Origin: Nitrospirota bacterium
GTDB taxonomy: Bacteria > Nitrospirota > Nitrospiria > Nitrospirales > Nitrospiraceae
Assembly (NCBI GenBank): GCA_004296885.1
Contig: SCVN01000008.1
Location: 124,001-188,000, forward strand
DNA: 64,000 nt
Reading direction: 5' to 3'
Below are positions 42,176-50,673 of this stretch, in pieces. The notes beneath the pieces were generated by a model. The model was given only the letters and a program-made list of their open reading frames with translations, did not search any database and was not told the origin of the DNA. The translations under genes and the position numbers were made by a program. The stretch's first letter is position 1. Every line of letters begins with the position of its first letter.

Positions 42176-42880
42176 TCAGGTTCGTTTGGCGATCTGTTCC
42201 ACCGCCTGCTTGGCGGCCACTTGCTCCGCTTCTTTTTTCGTCCGCCCCGCGCCCGCGCCCGCGATGTCGCCCTGGATCGTCACCTGCACTTCAAAGAGCT
42301 TCTGGTGGTCAGGGCCCGACTCCCGCACCGTGACATACTGGGGCAAGGCCTCATAGCGTTTCTGGCACCATTCCTGTAACTGCGTCTTGTAGTCTCCCTG
42401 CGCCTCCGCGGCATTGCCGACTTGCGCCAATTCGCCCGCACAGGCGCGGATGGCGAAGGCGCGCGCGGCAGCCAGCCCCCCATCCAGATATATCGCCGCG
42501 AGCACCGCTTCAAACGCATTGGCCAGCAGCGAATTCTTGTCGCGCCCTTGATTGAGTTCCTCTCCCCGGCCGAGCCGCAACAGAGGCCCCAATCCCAGGC
42601 TTCGTGCCGCCTTGGCCAGGGACACTTCGCTGACGAGCCTGGCTTTCAGTTTCGAGAGCTCGCCCTCGGACGCATCGGGCAAGGCCGCCACGACATGCTC
42701 GCTGATGAGCAACGACAGGACGGCGTCGCCGAGGAACTCCAGCCGCTCGTTGTCCTGGCTGTCCCTGTCCTTCTGTTCGTTGACATACGATTTGTGGGTG
42801 AGCGCTTCGTCGAGGAGGGCCGGACGGCTGAACCGATACCCGACCGCCTGCTGGGCTTCGTCGATGAGCGATGGCGCCAT
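42176..42880 (-). CDS. rnc: Ribonuclease III
   Basis: A 234-residue RNase III that cuts double-stranded RNA in rRNA and mRNA processing. The catalytic signature is NERLEFLGDAVLSLLIS (Glu/Asp), the second acidic site ANAFEAVLAAIYLDGG, and a C-terminal dsRNA-binding domain ends in KKEAEQVAAKQAVEQI. ATG 42880 has only a weak AGG upstream; it lies 29 bp after fabF, a conserved pairing. Confidence 0.95.
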   Translation of the reverse strand: MAPSLIDEAQQAVGYRFSRPALLDEALTHKSYVNEQKDRDSQDNERLEFLGDAVLSLLISEHVVAALPDASEGELSKLKARLVSEVSLAKAARSLGLGPLLRLGRGEELNQGRDKNSLLANAFEAVLAAIYLDGGLAAARAFAIRACAGELAQVGNAAEAQGDYKTQLQEWCQKRYEALPQYVTVRESGPDHQKLFEVQVTIQGDIAGAGAGRTKKEAEQVAAKQAVEQIAKRT

Positions 42881-42909
42881 CCTGCCGGCCCCCGATCCGA
42901 CCCGAGGGG

Positions 42910-44160
42910 TCAGGCGTCGTACCGCTTGAACAGCACGCAGGCGTTGACGCCGCCGAATCCGAAGGAGTTGGACAGGGCCACCTGCACCTTCGCCTCCCGC
43001 GCTTTGTTGGGAATGTAGTCGAGGTCGCACTCCGGATCCGGCTGCTCGAGATTGATCGTCGGGGGCAGGGTGCCGCGATGCAGCGCCAACACGCTGAAGA
43101 CGGCCTCGATCCCGCCGGCCGCCCCGAGCAAGTGGCCGGTCATGGACTTGGTCGAACTCACGGGAATGCGATAGGCCCGCTCCCCGAACACCTGCTTGAT
43201 GGCTCTGGTTTCGATCGCGTCGGCCATGGTCGAGGTGCCGTGCGCGTTGATGTATCCAACGTCGTCCTTGGACACGCCGGCATCCTTGATCGCCAGGTCC
43301 ATGCAACGGACCGCTCCCTCGCCGTTTTCCGAGGGCGCCGTAATGTGGTAGGCGTCGGCGGTCATCGCGTAGCCGACCATCTCGGCGTAGATTCTGGCGC
43401 CGCGCCGCTTGGCCGATTCCAATTCCTCCAGCACCACCACTCCCGATCCCTCTCCCAGCACAAACCCGTCCCGATCCTTGTCGAAGGGACGGCTGGCCCG
43501 CTCGGGTTCATCATTCCGTCTCGACAGGGCGCGGGCCGCCGCAAAGCCGGCGACGCACAGCGGCGTGAGCGCCGCTTCGGTCCCGCCCGCCACCATCGCA
43601 TCCGCTTCGCCCCACTGGATCAGGCGAAACGCGTCGCCGATGCAATGGTTGCCGGTCGCGCAGGCGGTCACCGCGCAGGAATTGGGCCCGCGCGCACCGA
43701 TCCGGATGGCCACCTGGCCGGAGGCCAAGTTAATGATCACCATCGGGATGAAAAACGGCGAGACCCGATCGGGCCCCTTCTCCTTGAGCACATCGTGGTA
43801 ATGCTCGATCCCCGGCAGGCCGCCGATCCCGGCGCCGATATAGACTCCGACCCGATCCGCATTCTCGGGGCCGATTTTCAGCCCCGCGTCCGCCACCGCC
43901 ATCTGGCTTGCGCCGACGGCATAGTGGATGAACGTATCCATCTTTTTGATTTCTTTTTTCTCGATAAAGTCGGCGGGGTCGAAGTCGCGGACTTCGCCGG
44001 CGATCTGCACCGGCAGGTTGGCGGGATCGAACCGCGTGATGCGGTGGATGCCGGAGGTGCCCGCGCAGATCGCCGGCCAGGTCTTCTCAAGGCCGGTCCC
44101 GAGGGGTGTAATCACCCCCAGGCCGGTCACCACTACCCGTCTGCGCGTGCGCTCACTCAT
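42910..44160 (-). CDS. fabF: 3-oxoacyl-[ACP] synthase II
   Basis: A 416-residue condensing enzyme elongating acyl-ACP with malonyl-ACP. The catalytic Cys-His-His triad is in VTACATGNHC, INAHGTSTMADA and KSMTGHLLGAAGG. It sits in the order plsX-fabH-fabD-fabG-acpP-fabF-rnc and starts 19 bp after acpP. Confidence 0.97.
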   Translation of the reverse strand: MSERTRRRVVVTGLGVITPLGTGLEKTWPAICAGTSGIHRITRFDPANLPVQIAGEVRDFDPADFIEKKEIKKMDTFIHYAVGASQMAVADAGLKIGPENADRVGVYIGAGIGGLPGIEHYHDVLKEKGPDRVSPFFIPMVIINLASGQVAIRIGARGPNSCAVTACATGNHCIGDAFRLIQWGEADAMVAGGTEAALTPLCVAGFAAARALSRRNDEPERASRPFDKDRDGFVLGEGSGVVVLEELESAKRRGARIYAEMVGYAMTADAYHITAPSENGEGAVRCMDLAIKDAGVSKDDVGYINAHGTSTMADAIETRAIKQVFGERAYRIPVSSTKSMTGHLLGAAGGIEAVFSVLALHRGTLPPTINLEQPDPECDLDYIPNKAREAKVQVALSNSFGFGGVNACVLFKRYDA

Positions 44161-44179
44161 CGTTCAGCAGACAACCTCG

Positions 44180-44410
44180 TCACATCTTTTCCTTGATGTA
44201 CTCCATGGCCCGCCCGACCGTGAGGATCTTCTCGGCATCCTCGTCGGGGATCTCAATGTCGAATTCTTCCTCGAACGCCATCACGAGCTCGACGGTGTCG
44301 AGGGAATCGGCCCCAAGATCGTCCACAAACGAAGCCTCCGGCACCACTTCGTCTTCCTCCACGCCCAGTTGCTCGGCGATGATTTTCTTGATTCGATCCT
44401 CGGTCGCCAT
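44180..44410 (-). CDS. acpP: Acyl carrier protein
   Basis: A 76-residue acidic ACP with the phosphopantetheine serine in [10 protein letters not shown]. Start chosen at 44410 ([10 protein letters not shown]), preceded by GAGGAGG 10 nt upstream. A second ATG eight codons earlier (44434) has its own AAGGAGG, so the message carries two nested start sites giving proteins that differ by GEEVKKP-type residues. Confidence 0.96.
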   Translation of the reverse strand: MATEDRIKKIIAEQLGVEEDEVVPEASFVDDLGADSLDTVELVMAFEEEFDIEIPDEDAEKILTVGRAMEYIKEKM

Positions 44411-44517
44411 CGGTTTTTTTACCTCCTCGCCCATGCTCTTCCTCCTTTATGCTGGGAACGCGCCGTTGCGAGAGGGCCTCGGCCCTCCGACTGGCGCCTG
44501 TGCGTCTCGAATTCGCG

Positions 44518-45261
44518 TCACGCCATCAACATGCCGCCGTTCACGTGCAGCACGTGCCCGGTAATATACCCCGCCGCATCGGACGCCAGGAAGCTGACCG
44601 CTTCCGCCACGTCCGACGGTTGCCCCAAACGGCCCAGGGGAATTTGCTTCTGCAAGGTCTCCTTCACATCCGCCGGGAGCCCCTGGGTCATGGCCGTATC
44701 GATGAACCCCGGCGCGACCGCGTTGACGGTCACCTGCCGGCTGGCGTATTCGCGCGCCACCGTCTTAGTAAAGCCGATCACCGCCGCCTTGGACGCGGCG
44801 TAGTTGGCCTGGCCGGCATTCCCCATGGCCCCGACGATCGACGCGATGTTGACGATCCGGCCGTAGCGTTGCTTGGTCATCGGCGACAGGACGGCTTTCG
44901 TGCAGTGAAAGGTGCCGTTCAGGTTCACCTGCATGACCAGATTCCAATCCTCTTCCTTCATCCGGAGCAACAGCCCGTCGCGCGTGATCCCGGCGTTGTT
45001 CACCAGGATGTCGATCTTCCCCCAATCCTTCATCACCTGATCGACCATGGCTTTCACGTCGGCAAAATCGGCCACGTTCACCTTGACGTTGAGCGCCCGC
45101 CGGCCCAATTTAGTGACCGCCGTGACCGTGTCCTGGGACCGGCCTGGGTCGAGATCCGCGACGGCGATATCCGCCCCATGCCGTGCCAACATCTCAGCGA
45201 TGGCCCGACCGATGCCTTGGGCCGCGCCGGTGACAATGGCTGTTTTGCCTTCTAGTGACAT
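44518..45261 (-). CDS. fabG: 3-oxoacyl-[ACP] reductase
   Basis: A 247-residue short-chain dehydrogenase reducing 3-oxoacyl-ACP with NADPH. Cofactor motif TGAAQGIGRAIA, NNAGIT, and the catalytic Ser-Tyr-Lys in NIASIVGAMGNAGQ/YAASK. The 107-bp gap to acpP holds a second ribosome binding site but no ORF I support. Confidence 0.97.
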   Translation of the reverse strand: MSLEGKTAIVTGAAQGIGRAIAEMLARHGADIAVADLDPGRSQDTVTAVTKLGRRALNVKVNVADFADVKAMVDQVMKDWGKIDILVNNAGITRDGLLLRMKEEDWNLVMQVNLNGTFHCTKAVLSPMTKQRYGRIVNIASIVGAMGNAGQANYAASKAAVIGFTKTVAREYASRQVTVNAVAPGFIDTAMTQGLPADVKETLQKQIPLGRLGQPSDVAEAVSFLASDAAGYITGHVLHVNGGMLMA

Positions 45262-45321
45262 GATTTCTCACCGTCCTCAAGTCTATAAAGTCAAAAAGTC
45301 TGGGAATTTCGCCCTAAGACT
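45262..45321 (-). repeat. Spacer with AAGTC/GACTT words
   Basis: AAGTCTATAAAGTCAAAAAGTC and its complement-like AAGACTTTACGACTTTTGAA-type words face each other within 60 bp (slightly extending into the fabD end) and could form a stem in the fabD-fabG message. Confidence 0.4.
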
Positions 45322-46269
45322 TTACGACTTTTGAACTTTCAAACCTTCCAGCGTCGTTTCGAATGACTTGGAGTCCTGTACGTTCAAGAGCACCGCGTCC
45401 GGCAGGATCCGTTTAATCAGCCCTGTCAGCACCGTGCCCGGCCCCACTTCGATGAAGGTCGTGACCCCCATCCCGCGCATCGTCCGGACCGAGTCCTCCC
45501 ATAAAACCGACGAGGGCAGCTGCCGGATCAACGACGCCTGGACCTCCGCGGCCGTGCGCAAAGCCCGCGCCTCCGCATTATTGACCAGGGGCACGGTCAG
45601 ATCCGACCATGCCGTCGCCGCCACATCCTTCGCCAGGCGATCCGCCGCCGATTGCATGAGCGGCGTATGCACCGGCACGCTGACCGGCAGGGGAATTGCC
45701 TTCCGGCATCCCTTGGCCTTGGCCAGTTCAATCGCCCGTTCGACGGCCGCCTTCTCTCCGGCGATGACCACCTGGCCGGGACTATTGAAATTCGCGGCGG
45801 CGACCACGCCGACGGCTCCGGCTTCCCGGCAGGCGGCCTTCACCGCCTCGCCGTCCAATCCCAGAATGGCCGCCACCAACCCGCTGCCCGGTGGAACCGC
45901 TTCGGCCATGTAACGGCCCCGCTTCTGCACCAGCCCCACGGCGGCGGCAAAACTCACGCCACCCGCCGCCACCAGCGCCGAATATTCGCCGAGACTGTGA
46001 CCGGCCACCGCCACAGGCCGCAGACCAACTGGTTCAAGAAGGCGATAGGCCGCGATACTGGCCGTAAGCAAGGCGGGCTGTGTGTACTCGGTCAGGTTGA
46101 GGCGGTCAGCCGGTCCGTCGAAGCACAGCGCGGCGACGTCATACCCGAGGATCGCCCCCGCTTCCTCATACACCTTCCGGACAGCCGGGTGGGTCTCGTA
46201 CAACGCCCGTCCCATCCCGACCGACTGAGACCCTTGGCCGGGAAACACCAACCCGATTCCGGAAGCCAT
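45322..46269 (-). CDS. fabD: Malonyl-CoA:ACP transacylase
   Basis: A 315-residue transacylase loading malonyl onto ACP. Active-site Ser in GHSLGEYSALVAAG, catalytic His in VSVPVHTPLM, N-terminal FPGQGSQSVGMG. I start at ATG 46269 where the family normally begins; no Shine-Dalgarno is present and a TATCAT element ends 8 nt upstream, suggesting a leaderless start. A longer frame begins 13 codons earlier. Confidence 0.95.
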   Translation of the reverse strand: MASGIGLVFPGQGSQSVGMGRALYETHPAVRKVYEEAGAILGYDVAALCFDGPADRLNLTEYTQPALLTASIAAYRLLEPVGLRPVAVAGHSLGEYSALVAAGGVSFAAAVGLVQKRGRYMAEAVPPGSGLVAAILGLDGEAVKAACREAGAVGVVAAANFNSPGQVVIAGEKAAVERAIELAKAKGCRKAIPLPVSVPVHTPLMQSAADRLAKDVAATAWSDLTVPLVNNAEARALRTAAEVQASLIRQLPSSVLWEDSVRTMRGMGVTTFIEVGPGTVLTGLIKRILPDAVLLNVQDSKSFETTLEGLKVQKS

Positions 46270-46277
46270 GGCGGGGT

Positions 46278-46308
46278 ATGATATGAGGGAATTGGTTTCC
46301 ATTGTCAA
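46278..46308 (-). promoter_or_regulatory. Promoter before fabD
   Basis: On the minus strand TTGACA (46303-46308), 19 bp, TATCAT (46278-46283), then 8 nt to the ATG. The spacer is slightly long. Confidence 0.45.
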
Positions 46309-46444
46309 CGAGAAAAAAGTTCCATCAGCGATCCGCTTTCAACGGTCCGCTCTCAGCAATCAGCCCTCAGCAAACAGCAAAACATTTGCTCCCGATACCC
46401 ACAAGCTGATCGCTGACGGCTGACGGCTGACAGCCCCCTTCGTG
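46309..46444 (-). repeat. fabH-fabD spacer of CTGA/TCAG words
   Basis: CAGCAATCAGCCCTCAGC on one side and GCTGATCGCTGACGGCTGA on the other are complementary; the 136-bp spacer could fold into a long, imperfect stem. No ORF. Confidence 0.5.
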
Positions 46445-47419
46445 TCACCAGCGGACGATCGTCGAGGCCCAGGTCAGCCCGGCCCCGAAGGCCTCCATCA
46501 AGACCAGACTGCCCTCGGTAATGCGCCCTGCCTTGACCGCTTCATCCAGCGCCAACGGAATGGAGGCGGCTGAGGTGTTGCCATACCGCTCCAGATTCAG
46601 CATGACCTTCTCCAGCGGAAGCCCCAGCCGGGAAGCCACGGCTTTGATGATCCGCATGTTCGCCTGGTGCGGCACCAACAAGTCCAGATCGGCCGCCGTC
46701 AGATTGTTGGCCGCCAGGGCCTCGCGGACGCTGTCCTCCAAGGTCTTCACCGCCACCTTGAAGGTCTCGTTGCCTTTCATCTTGATGTACTGTTGCCGCT
46801 CCGCCACCATCTTTTCTGAGGGAGGCATCCGTGAGCCTCCGCCATGCACCGCAATGAGGTCCCAGAGCCCGCCGTCGGAATGGAGGTGGGACGAAAGGAT
46901 GCCCCGATCGCCTTCCGAGGGACCCAACACCGCGGCCCCGGCTCCGTCGCCGAACAGCACGCAGGTGTTCCGATCCGTCCAGTCCGTCACGACCGACATG
47001 ACCTCGGCCCCGATCACCAGCACGTGCCGCGTGCCGGTCCTGACGTAGGCATCGCCCACCCCCAGCGCATAGAGAAACCCGCAACAGGCCGCCGAGATGT
47101 CACAGGCCGCCGCGCGGACGGCGCCCAGCCGGTGTTGGACCAGGCAGGCCGTGGAGGGCACGGGGTAATCGCCCGTGCAGGTCCCCAAGAGAATGAGGTC
47201 CAGATCGGCGGCCGCGACGCCGGCCGCCGCTAGCGCCCGCTCCGCCGCCTTCACGGCCAAGTCGGAACAGGCCTCGCCCGGCGCCGCGAGACGGCGCTCG
47301 CGGATGCCGGTCCGTTCCATGATCCAGGCATCCGACGTCGCCACCATCCCTTCCAGATCGGCGTTCGTCAAGACCCGCTCCGGCACGTAGGACCCGGTGC
47401 CGAGGATGCGGGCCCTCAC
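46445..47419 (-). CDS. fabH: 3-oxoacyl-[ACP] synthase III
   Basis: A 324-residue enzyme starting chains from acetyl-CoA and malonyl-ACP. Catalytic Cys in DISAACCGFLYAL, His in VPHQANMRII and Asn in YGNTSAASIPLAL. GTG start at 47419 overlaps the plsX stop (GTGA), which explains why a simple ATG search misplaces the N-terminus. Confidence 0.96.
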   Translation of the reverse strand: MRARILGTGSYVPERVLTNADLEGMVATSDAWIMERTGIRERRLAAPGEACSDLAVKAAERALAAAGVAAADLDLILLGTCTGDYPVPSTACLVQHRLGAVRAAACDISAACCGFLYALGVGDAYVRTGTRHVLVIGAEVMSVVTDWTDRNTCVLFGDGAGAAVLGPSEGDRGILSSHLHSDGGLWDLIAVHGGGSRMPPSEKMVAERQQYIKMKGNETFKVAVKTLEDSVREALAANNLTAADLDLLVPHQANMRIIKAVASRLGLPLEKVMLNLERYGNTSAASIPLALDEAVKAGRITEGSLVLMEAFGAGLTWASTIVRW

Positions 47420-48450
47420 GCGGGCGCTCCCGGATTGGTCGTCCGCTCGTGCTGAGCCAGACTCTCTTCGATGTCGCGCTGGATGAGCTGGTTCACGGAG
47501 CTGTCCACCAGACTCTTGGCCCGGCGGATGGCATTCTTGATGGCCTTGGACGAGGAGCGGCCGTGGCAGATGATGGTGATCCCGTTGACGCCGAGGAGGG
47601 GCGCGCCGCCGAATTCCGCATAATCCATCCGCCGGCGCAGCCGCAGCAAGGGCGCGGCGATGAACGGATATGAGAGCCGCCCCAGGAACGAGCCGGCGAT
47701 CTCTTTGAGCAGCAACTTCTTGATCGTGTCCGCCAACCCTTCGGAGATCTTGAGCGCGACGTTGCCGATGAACCCGTCGCAGACGATCACATCGGCGCCT
47801 CCGCTGTACACATCCCGGCCCTCCACGTTTCCGACGAAATTGATCGGGCTGGCCTTCAGCAACTTGAACGCTTCCTTGGTGACTTCGTTGCCCTTGCTGT
47901 CCTCCTCCCCGATACTGAGCAGGCCGATGCGCGGATTGGGTGTGCCGAACACGGACTTCCCATATTCGTTGCCCATCAGGCCGAATTGGTGCAAGTGTTG
48001 CGCGTTGCAGTCCACGTTGGCGCCCACGTCCAACATGATGGCGCTGCCATCCAGCGTGGGCAAACTGACGGCGATGGCCGGCCGCTCCACGCCTTTGATC
48101 ACGCCCAGGACGAAGAAGGCCGCCACCATGCTGGCCCCCGTGTTGCCGGCGCTCACGACCGCGCTGGCCTCGCCCGCCTTGACCAGCTCCGTGGCCACCC
48201 AAATCGAGGAGTCCCGCTTCTTGCGGGCCACCAAGGCCGGCGACTCGTGCATACCGACGGTTTGCGGCGCATGGACGACGGTCACACGACGATCATCGGA
48301 CGCACCCAGCCGGCGCAACTGGTCTCGGATCTGGGGCTCGTCCCCCACCAGGACCACGTCGAGGGCCAGTTCCTTGGCCGCTTGCAGGGCGCCTTCGACG
48401 TTCGGAGCCGGTCCGAAGTCTCCGCCCATCGCATCTATGGCGATTTTCAT
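47416..48450 (-). CDS. plsX: Phosphate acyltransferase PlsX
   Basis: A 344-residue PlsX making acyl-phosphate from acyl-ACP for phospholipid synthesis. It begins MKIAIDAMGGDFGP and contains NTGASMVAAFFVLG and DGFIGNVALKISEG. It is separated from rpmF by 190 bp holding a nested inverted repeat, and overlaps fabH by 4 nt. Confidence 0.96.
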   Translation of the reverse strand: MKIAIDAMGGDFGPAPNVEGALQAAKELALDVVLVGDEPQIRDQLRRLGASDDRRVTVVHAPQTVGMHESPALVARKKRDSSIWVATELVKAGEASAVVSAGNTGASMVAAFFVLGVIKGVERPAIAVSLPTLDGSAIMLDVGANVDCNAQHLHQFGLMGNEYGKSVFGTPNPRIGLLSIGEEDSKGNEVTKEAFKLLKASPINFVGNVEGRDVYSGGADVIVCDGFIGNVALKISEGLADTIKKLLLKEIAGSFLGRLSYPFIAAPLLRLRRRMDYAEFGGAPLLGVNGITIICHGRSSSKAIKNAIRRAKSLVDSSVNQLIQRDIEESLAQHERTTNPGAPA

Positions 48451-48515
48451 GGCAACAATTGGCTCGCGCTGCGCCCCAACGGCATCTGCGAGCTAGAAAG
48501 AGAAGAACTGCGGTT

Positions 48516-48641
48516 GCAGGATGGTCAAACAGGAACGCCGACGAAGCCGCAGCGAGCAAGGAGGTTCCGCGCGCGCTTTACCGTACGTGGGACCTCCGAG
48601 CGACGCGAGAACAAAGCAGGCGGCCTGTTTCACCATCCTGC
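48516..48641. repeat. 126-bp nested inverted repeat between rpmF and plsX
   Basis: GCAGGATGGTCAAACAGG (48516-48533) pairs with 48624-48641 with one mismatch over 18 bp. Inside, GGAGGTTCC and GGGACCTCC form a second stem. The right end touches the rpmF stop codon. It could act on rpmF-plsX expression or be a small mobile-element relic. Confidence 0.7.
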
Positions 48642-48826
48642 TAGGACTCTTCGACGGCGATGACCGCATTGCCTTTATAGGTCCCGCAGTTGAGGCAGGT
48701 ATAATGTGGGCGCTTGGGTTCATGACACTGCGGACACACGGACAAGCCCGGAGGCGTGATCTTGGACTTGCTCGTCCTCCGCTTGTCCCGCCTGGCTCTG
48801 GATAGCTTATGTTTTGGATTTGGCAT
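48641..48826 (-). CDS. rpmF: 50S ribosomal protein L32
   Basis: A 61-residue L32 (MPNPKHKLSRARRDKRR) with a zinc-binding set CPQC (31-34) and CLNC (44-47). It lies 39 bp after yceD, the usual yceD-rpmF-plsX order. Confidence 0.96.
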   Translation of the reverse strand: MPNPKHKLSRARRDKRRTSKSKITPPGLSVCPQCHEPKRPHYTCLNCGTYKGNAVIAVEES

Positions 48827-48865
48827 CGTGGCTCCTCACTCGTTGCGCTGGCTTCGACTCACACC

Positions 48866-49450
48866 TCACACCCTCGGACGTTTGGGTGCACTCTCCGTCA
48901 GTTTCTTCAACACCGCGAAAGGGCTGTCCTGCCGCTCTCCGGGACAGTCGCACTGACGCTCGTTCAAATCCTGCCCACAGGTCGGGCAGAGTCCCCGACA
49001 ATCTTCACGGCAGAGCGGCTGCATGGGCGTGGCCAGGATGATCTGCTCCCGCAGCATCTCGGCCAACTCCAGCCGGTCCCCCACCAGCGAGTAGGGCTCC
49101 TCTTCCGCCTCGAGGGAGGCCTCGGATTCCTCGTCCTCGCTGCGCGGCTTCGCCCGCTTCGGCTGCGACTTCGCCGGCGGCTCTTCGCCCCGATAGTCGG
49201 CCGTGAACGGGATGCGGGCCGGCTCGTCATAATCGTTCAGACAGCGGACGCACTGGCGCACGAACGTGCCGGCCAACAGGCCGCTCACATGCACGGTCCG
49301 GCCGGCCTTCGCGATCTCGACCGCCAGGTCGAACTCCCCGCGCACGCGGGCGTCGCCGGGTTCCAGTTGCAGCTCATCAGGCTGCGTCGTGCAGGTCAAC
49401 TGCAACCCTTCAGCCGGAATCTCTGAGAGGTACGGGCTGGGTAACGCCAT
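48866..49450 (-). CDS. yceD: YceD/DUF177-family protein
   Basis: A 194-residue protein of the YceD family linked to 23S rRNA/ribosome assembly. Cys pair CVRC near residue 74; acidic/basic low-complexity middle (about 90-120); C-terminal cysteine cluster CREDCRGLCPTCG. Start at ATG 49450; the GAGGAGG site is 13 nt away, so a GTG four codons earlier is a possible alternative. Confidence 0.87.
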   Translation of the reverse strand: MALPSPYLSEIPAEGLQLTCTTQPDELQLEPGDARVRGEFDLAVEIAKAGRTVHVSGLLAGTFVRQCVRCLNDYDEPARIPFTADYRGEEPPAKSQPKRAKPRSEDEESEASLEAEEEPYSLVGDRLELAEMLREQIILATPMQPLCREDCRGLCPTCGQDLNERQCDCPGERQDSPFAVLKKLTESAPKRPRV

Positions 49451-49551
49451 GAGACTCGTCACGCCTCCTCGACGCACCGTGACCGCTCTATACCCGGTCG
49501 CCATCGAGAAGTCAAACCACAGCGGGGCGCGCGCCCCGCCGGTGATCGTGC

Positions 49552-49779
49552 CTACCGCTCCTCGGCGAACGCCAGCATGGCGATCGAGCGCGCGCGCTTG
49601 ATCGCGATCGTCAACTCCCGCTGGTGCCCCATGCAATTGCCGGAAATCCGGCGCGGAACGATCCGGCCACGCTCTGTGAGAAAATTTCGCAACAGACCGA
49701 TATCTTTAAAATCAATCGGCATCTTCTCGTGGCAGAACCGGCAAACCCGCCGGCGCTGAAATAACCGTCCTCGCTCCAC
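49552..49779 (-). CDS. rpsR: 30S ribosomal protein S18
   Basis: A 75-residue S18 with CRFCHEK near the N-terminus, [19 protein letters not shown] and [12 protein letters not shown]. Third gene of rpsF-ssb-rpsR, 33 bp after ssb. Confidence 0.96.
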   Translation of the reverse strand: MERGRLFQRRRVCRFCHEKMPIDFKDIGLLRNFLTERGRIVPRRISGNCMGHQRELTIAIKRARSIAMLAFAEER

Positions 49780-49812
49780 TCGTCCCTCCGTTGTCGTTCC
49801 AACCGCGATCAG

Positions 49813-50205
49813 TTATTGGGGTATGTCTTCTTCGTAGCCCGGCTCTTCCGCATGCGCCGCCTCCCCGCCCGCCTCCTGCCGCTTGGGCAGGAAGTTGACG
49901 GTCTGGGCCACGACCTCGTGCTTGCTGCGCTTCTGTCCGTCTTCCGTTTCCCAGCGGCGCTGCTGCAGCCGACCGTCCACGATCACGCCGCTGCCCTTGC
50001 TCAAGTACTGTCCGCAGTGTTCCGCGGTCTTCCCGAACACCACGATGTCGATAAAACAGACCTCTTCTTTGAGCTCCTCACCCTGGCGAAACTTGCGATT
50101 GACCGCCAGGCCGAAACTGGCCACCGGCGTCCCGCTGGGCGTGTAGCGAAGCTCGGGGTTCTTCGTCAGGTTCCCGATCAGGATGACCTTGTTGAACCCG
50201 GTCAC
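49813..50205 (-). CDS. ssb: Single-stranded DNA-binding protein
   Basis: A 130-residue SSB with one OB fold (NKVILIGNLTKNPELRYTPS; FIDIVVFGKTAEHCGQYLSK; GSGVIVDGRLQQRRWET) and an acidic tail ending EEDIPQ instead of the usual DDIPF. GTG start at 50205 overlaps the rpsF stop (GTGA). Confidence 0.94.
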   Translation of the reverse strand: MTGFNKVILIGNLTKNPELRYTPSGTPVASFGLAVNRKFRQGEELKEEVCFIDIVVFGKTAEHCGQYLSKGSGVIVDGRLQQRRWETEDGQKRSKHEVVAQTVNFLPKRQEAGGEAAHAEEPGYEEDIPQ

Positions 50206-50534
50206 GCCGCCGGCTCCTTGACGTCGTTCGCCGGCTTGTTCGCGGCGCCCAACTCCTGCTTGACCGTCAAGAACTTGAGAATGGAGTCTTCGAGACGGTA
50301 GGACCGTTCCAGCTCGTTCACGACCCCGCCCGCGGACTTGAAATGGAAATAGACGAACGTACCCTTGCGCTCGCGCTTGACCTCGTAAGCGAGCTTCTTC
50401 TTGCCCCAATTCTCAAGCTTGAGAAGCGTGGCCCCGGACTTCTCCAGGACGCTCTTCATCTTTTCGATGAGCTTGTTGGTGTCTTCGTCGGAAAGCGTGG
50501 TGCGGACGACAAAAATAGACTCGTAGATCGACAT
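50202..50534 (-). CDS. rpsF: 30S ribosomal protein S6
   Basis: A 110-residue S6 (MSIYESIFVVRTTLS; ENWGKKKLAYEVKRERKGTF). First gene of rpsF-ssb-rpsR, with AGGAGGT 8 nt before the ATG. Confidence 0.96.
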   Translation of the reverse strand: MSIYESIFVVRTTLSDEDTNKLIEKMKSVLEKSGATLLKLENWGKKKLAYEVKRERKGTFVYFHFKSAGGVVNELERSYRLEDSILKFLTVKQELGAANKPANDVKEPAA

Positions 50535-50673
50535 ACTCAGACCTCCTCATGGACCATTGCGCACATGGGCCCCAGGGCCTGGCCTGGAGCGAGGGGCACG
50601 GAAATCCCGTGCGGAGGATCGGACCCTACCACAGCCCCGGAGAAGCTGTCAAATACGGCAGCCGGAGCGCCCC

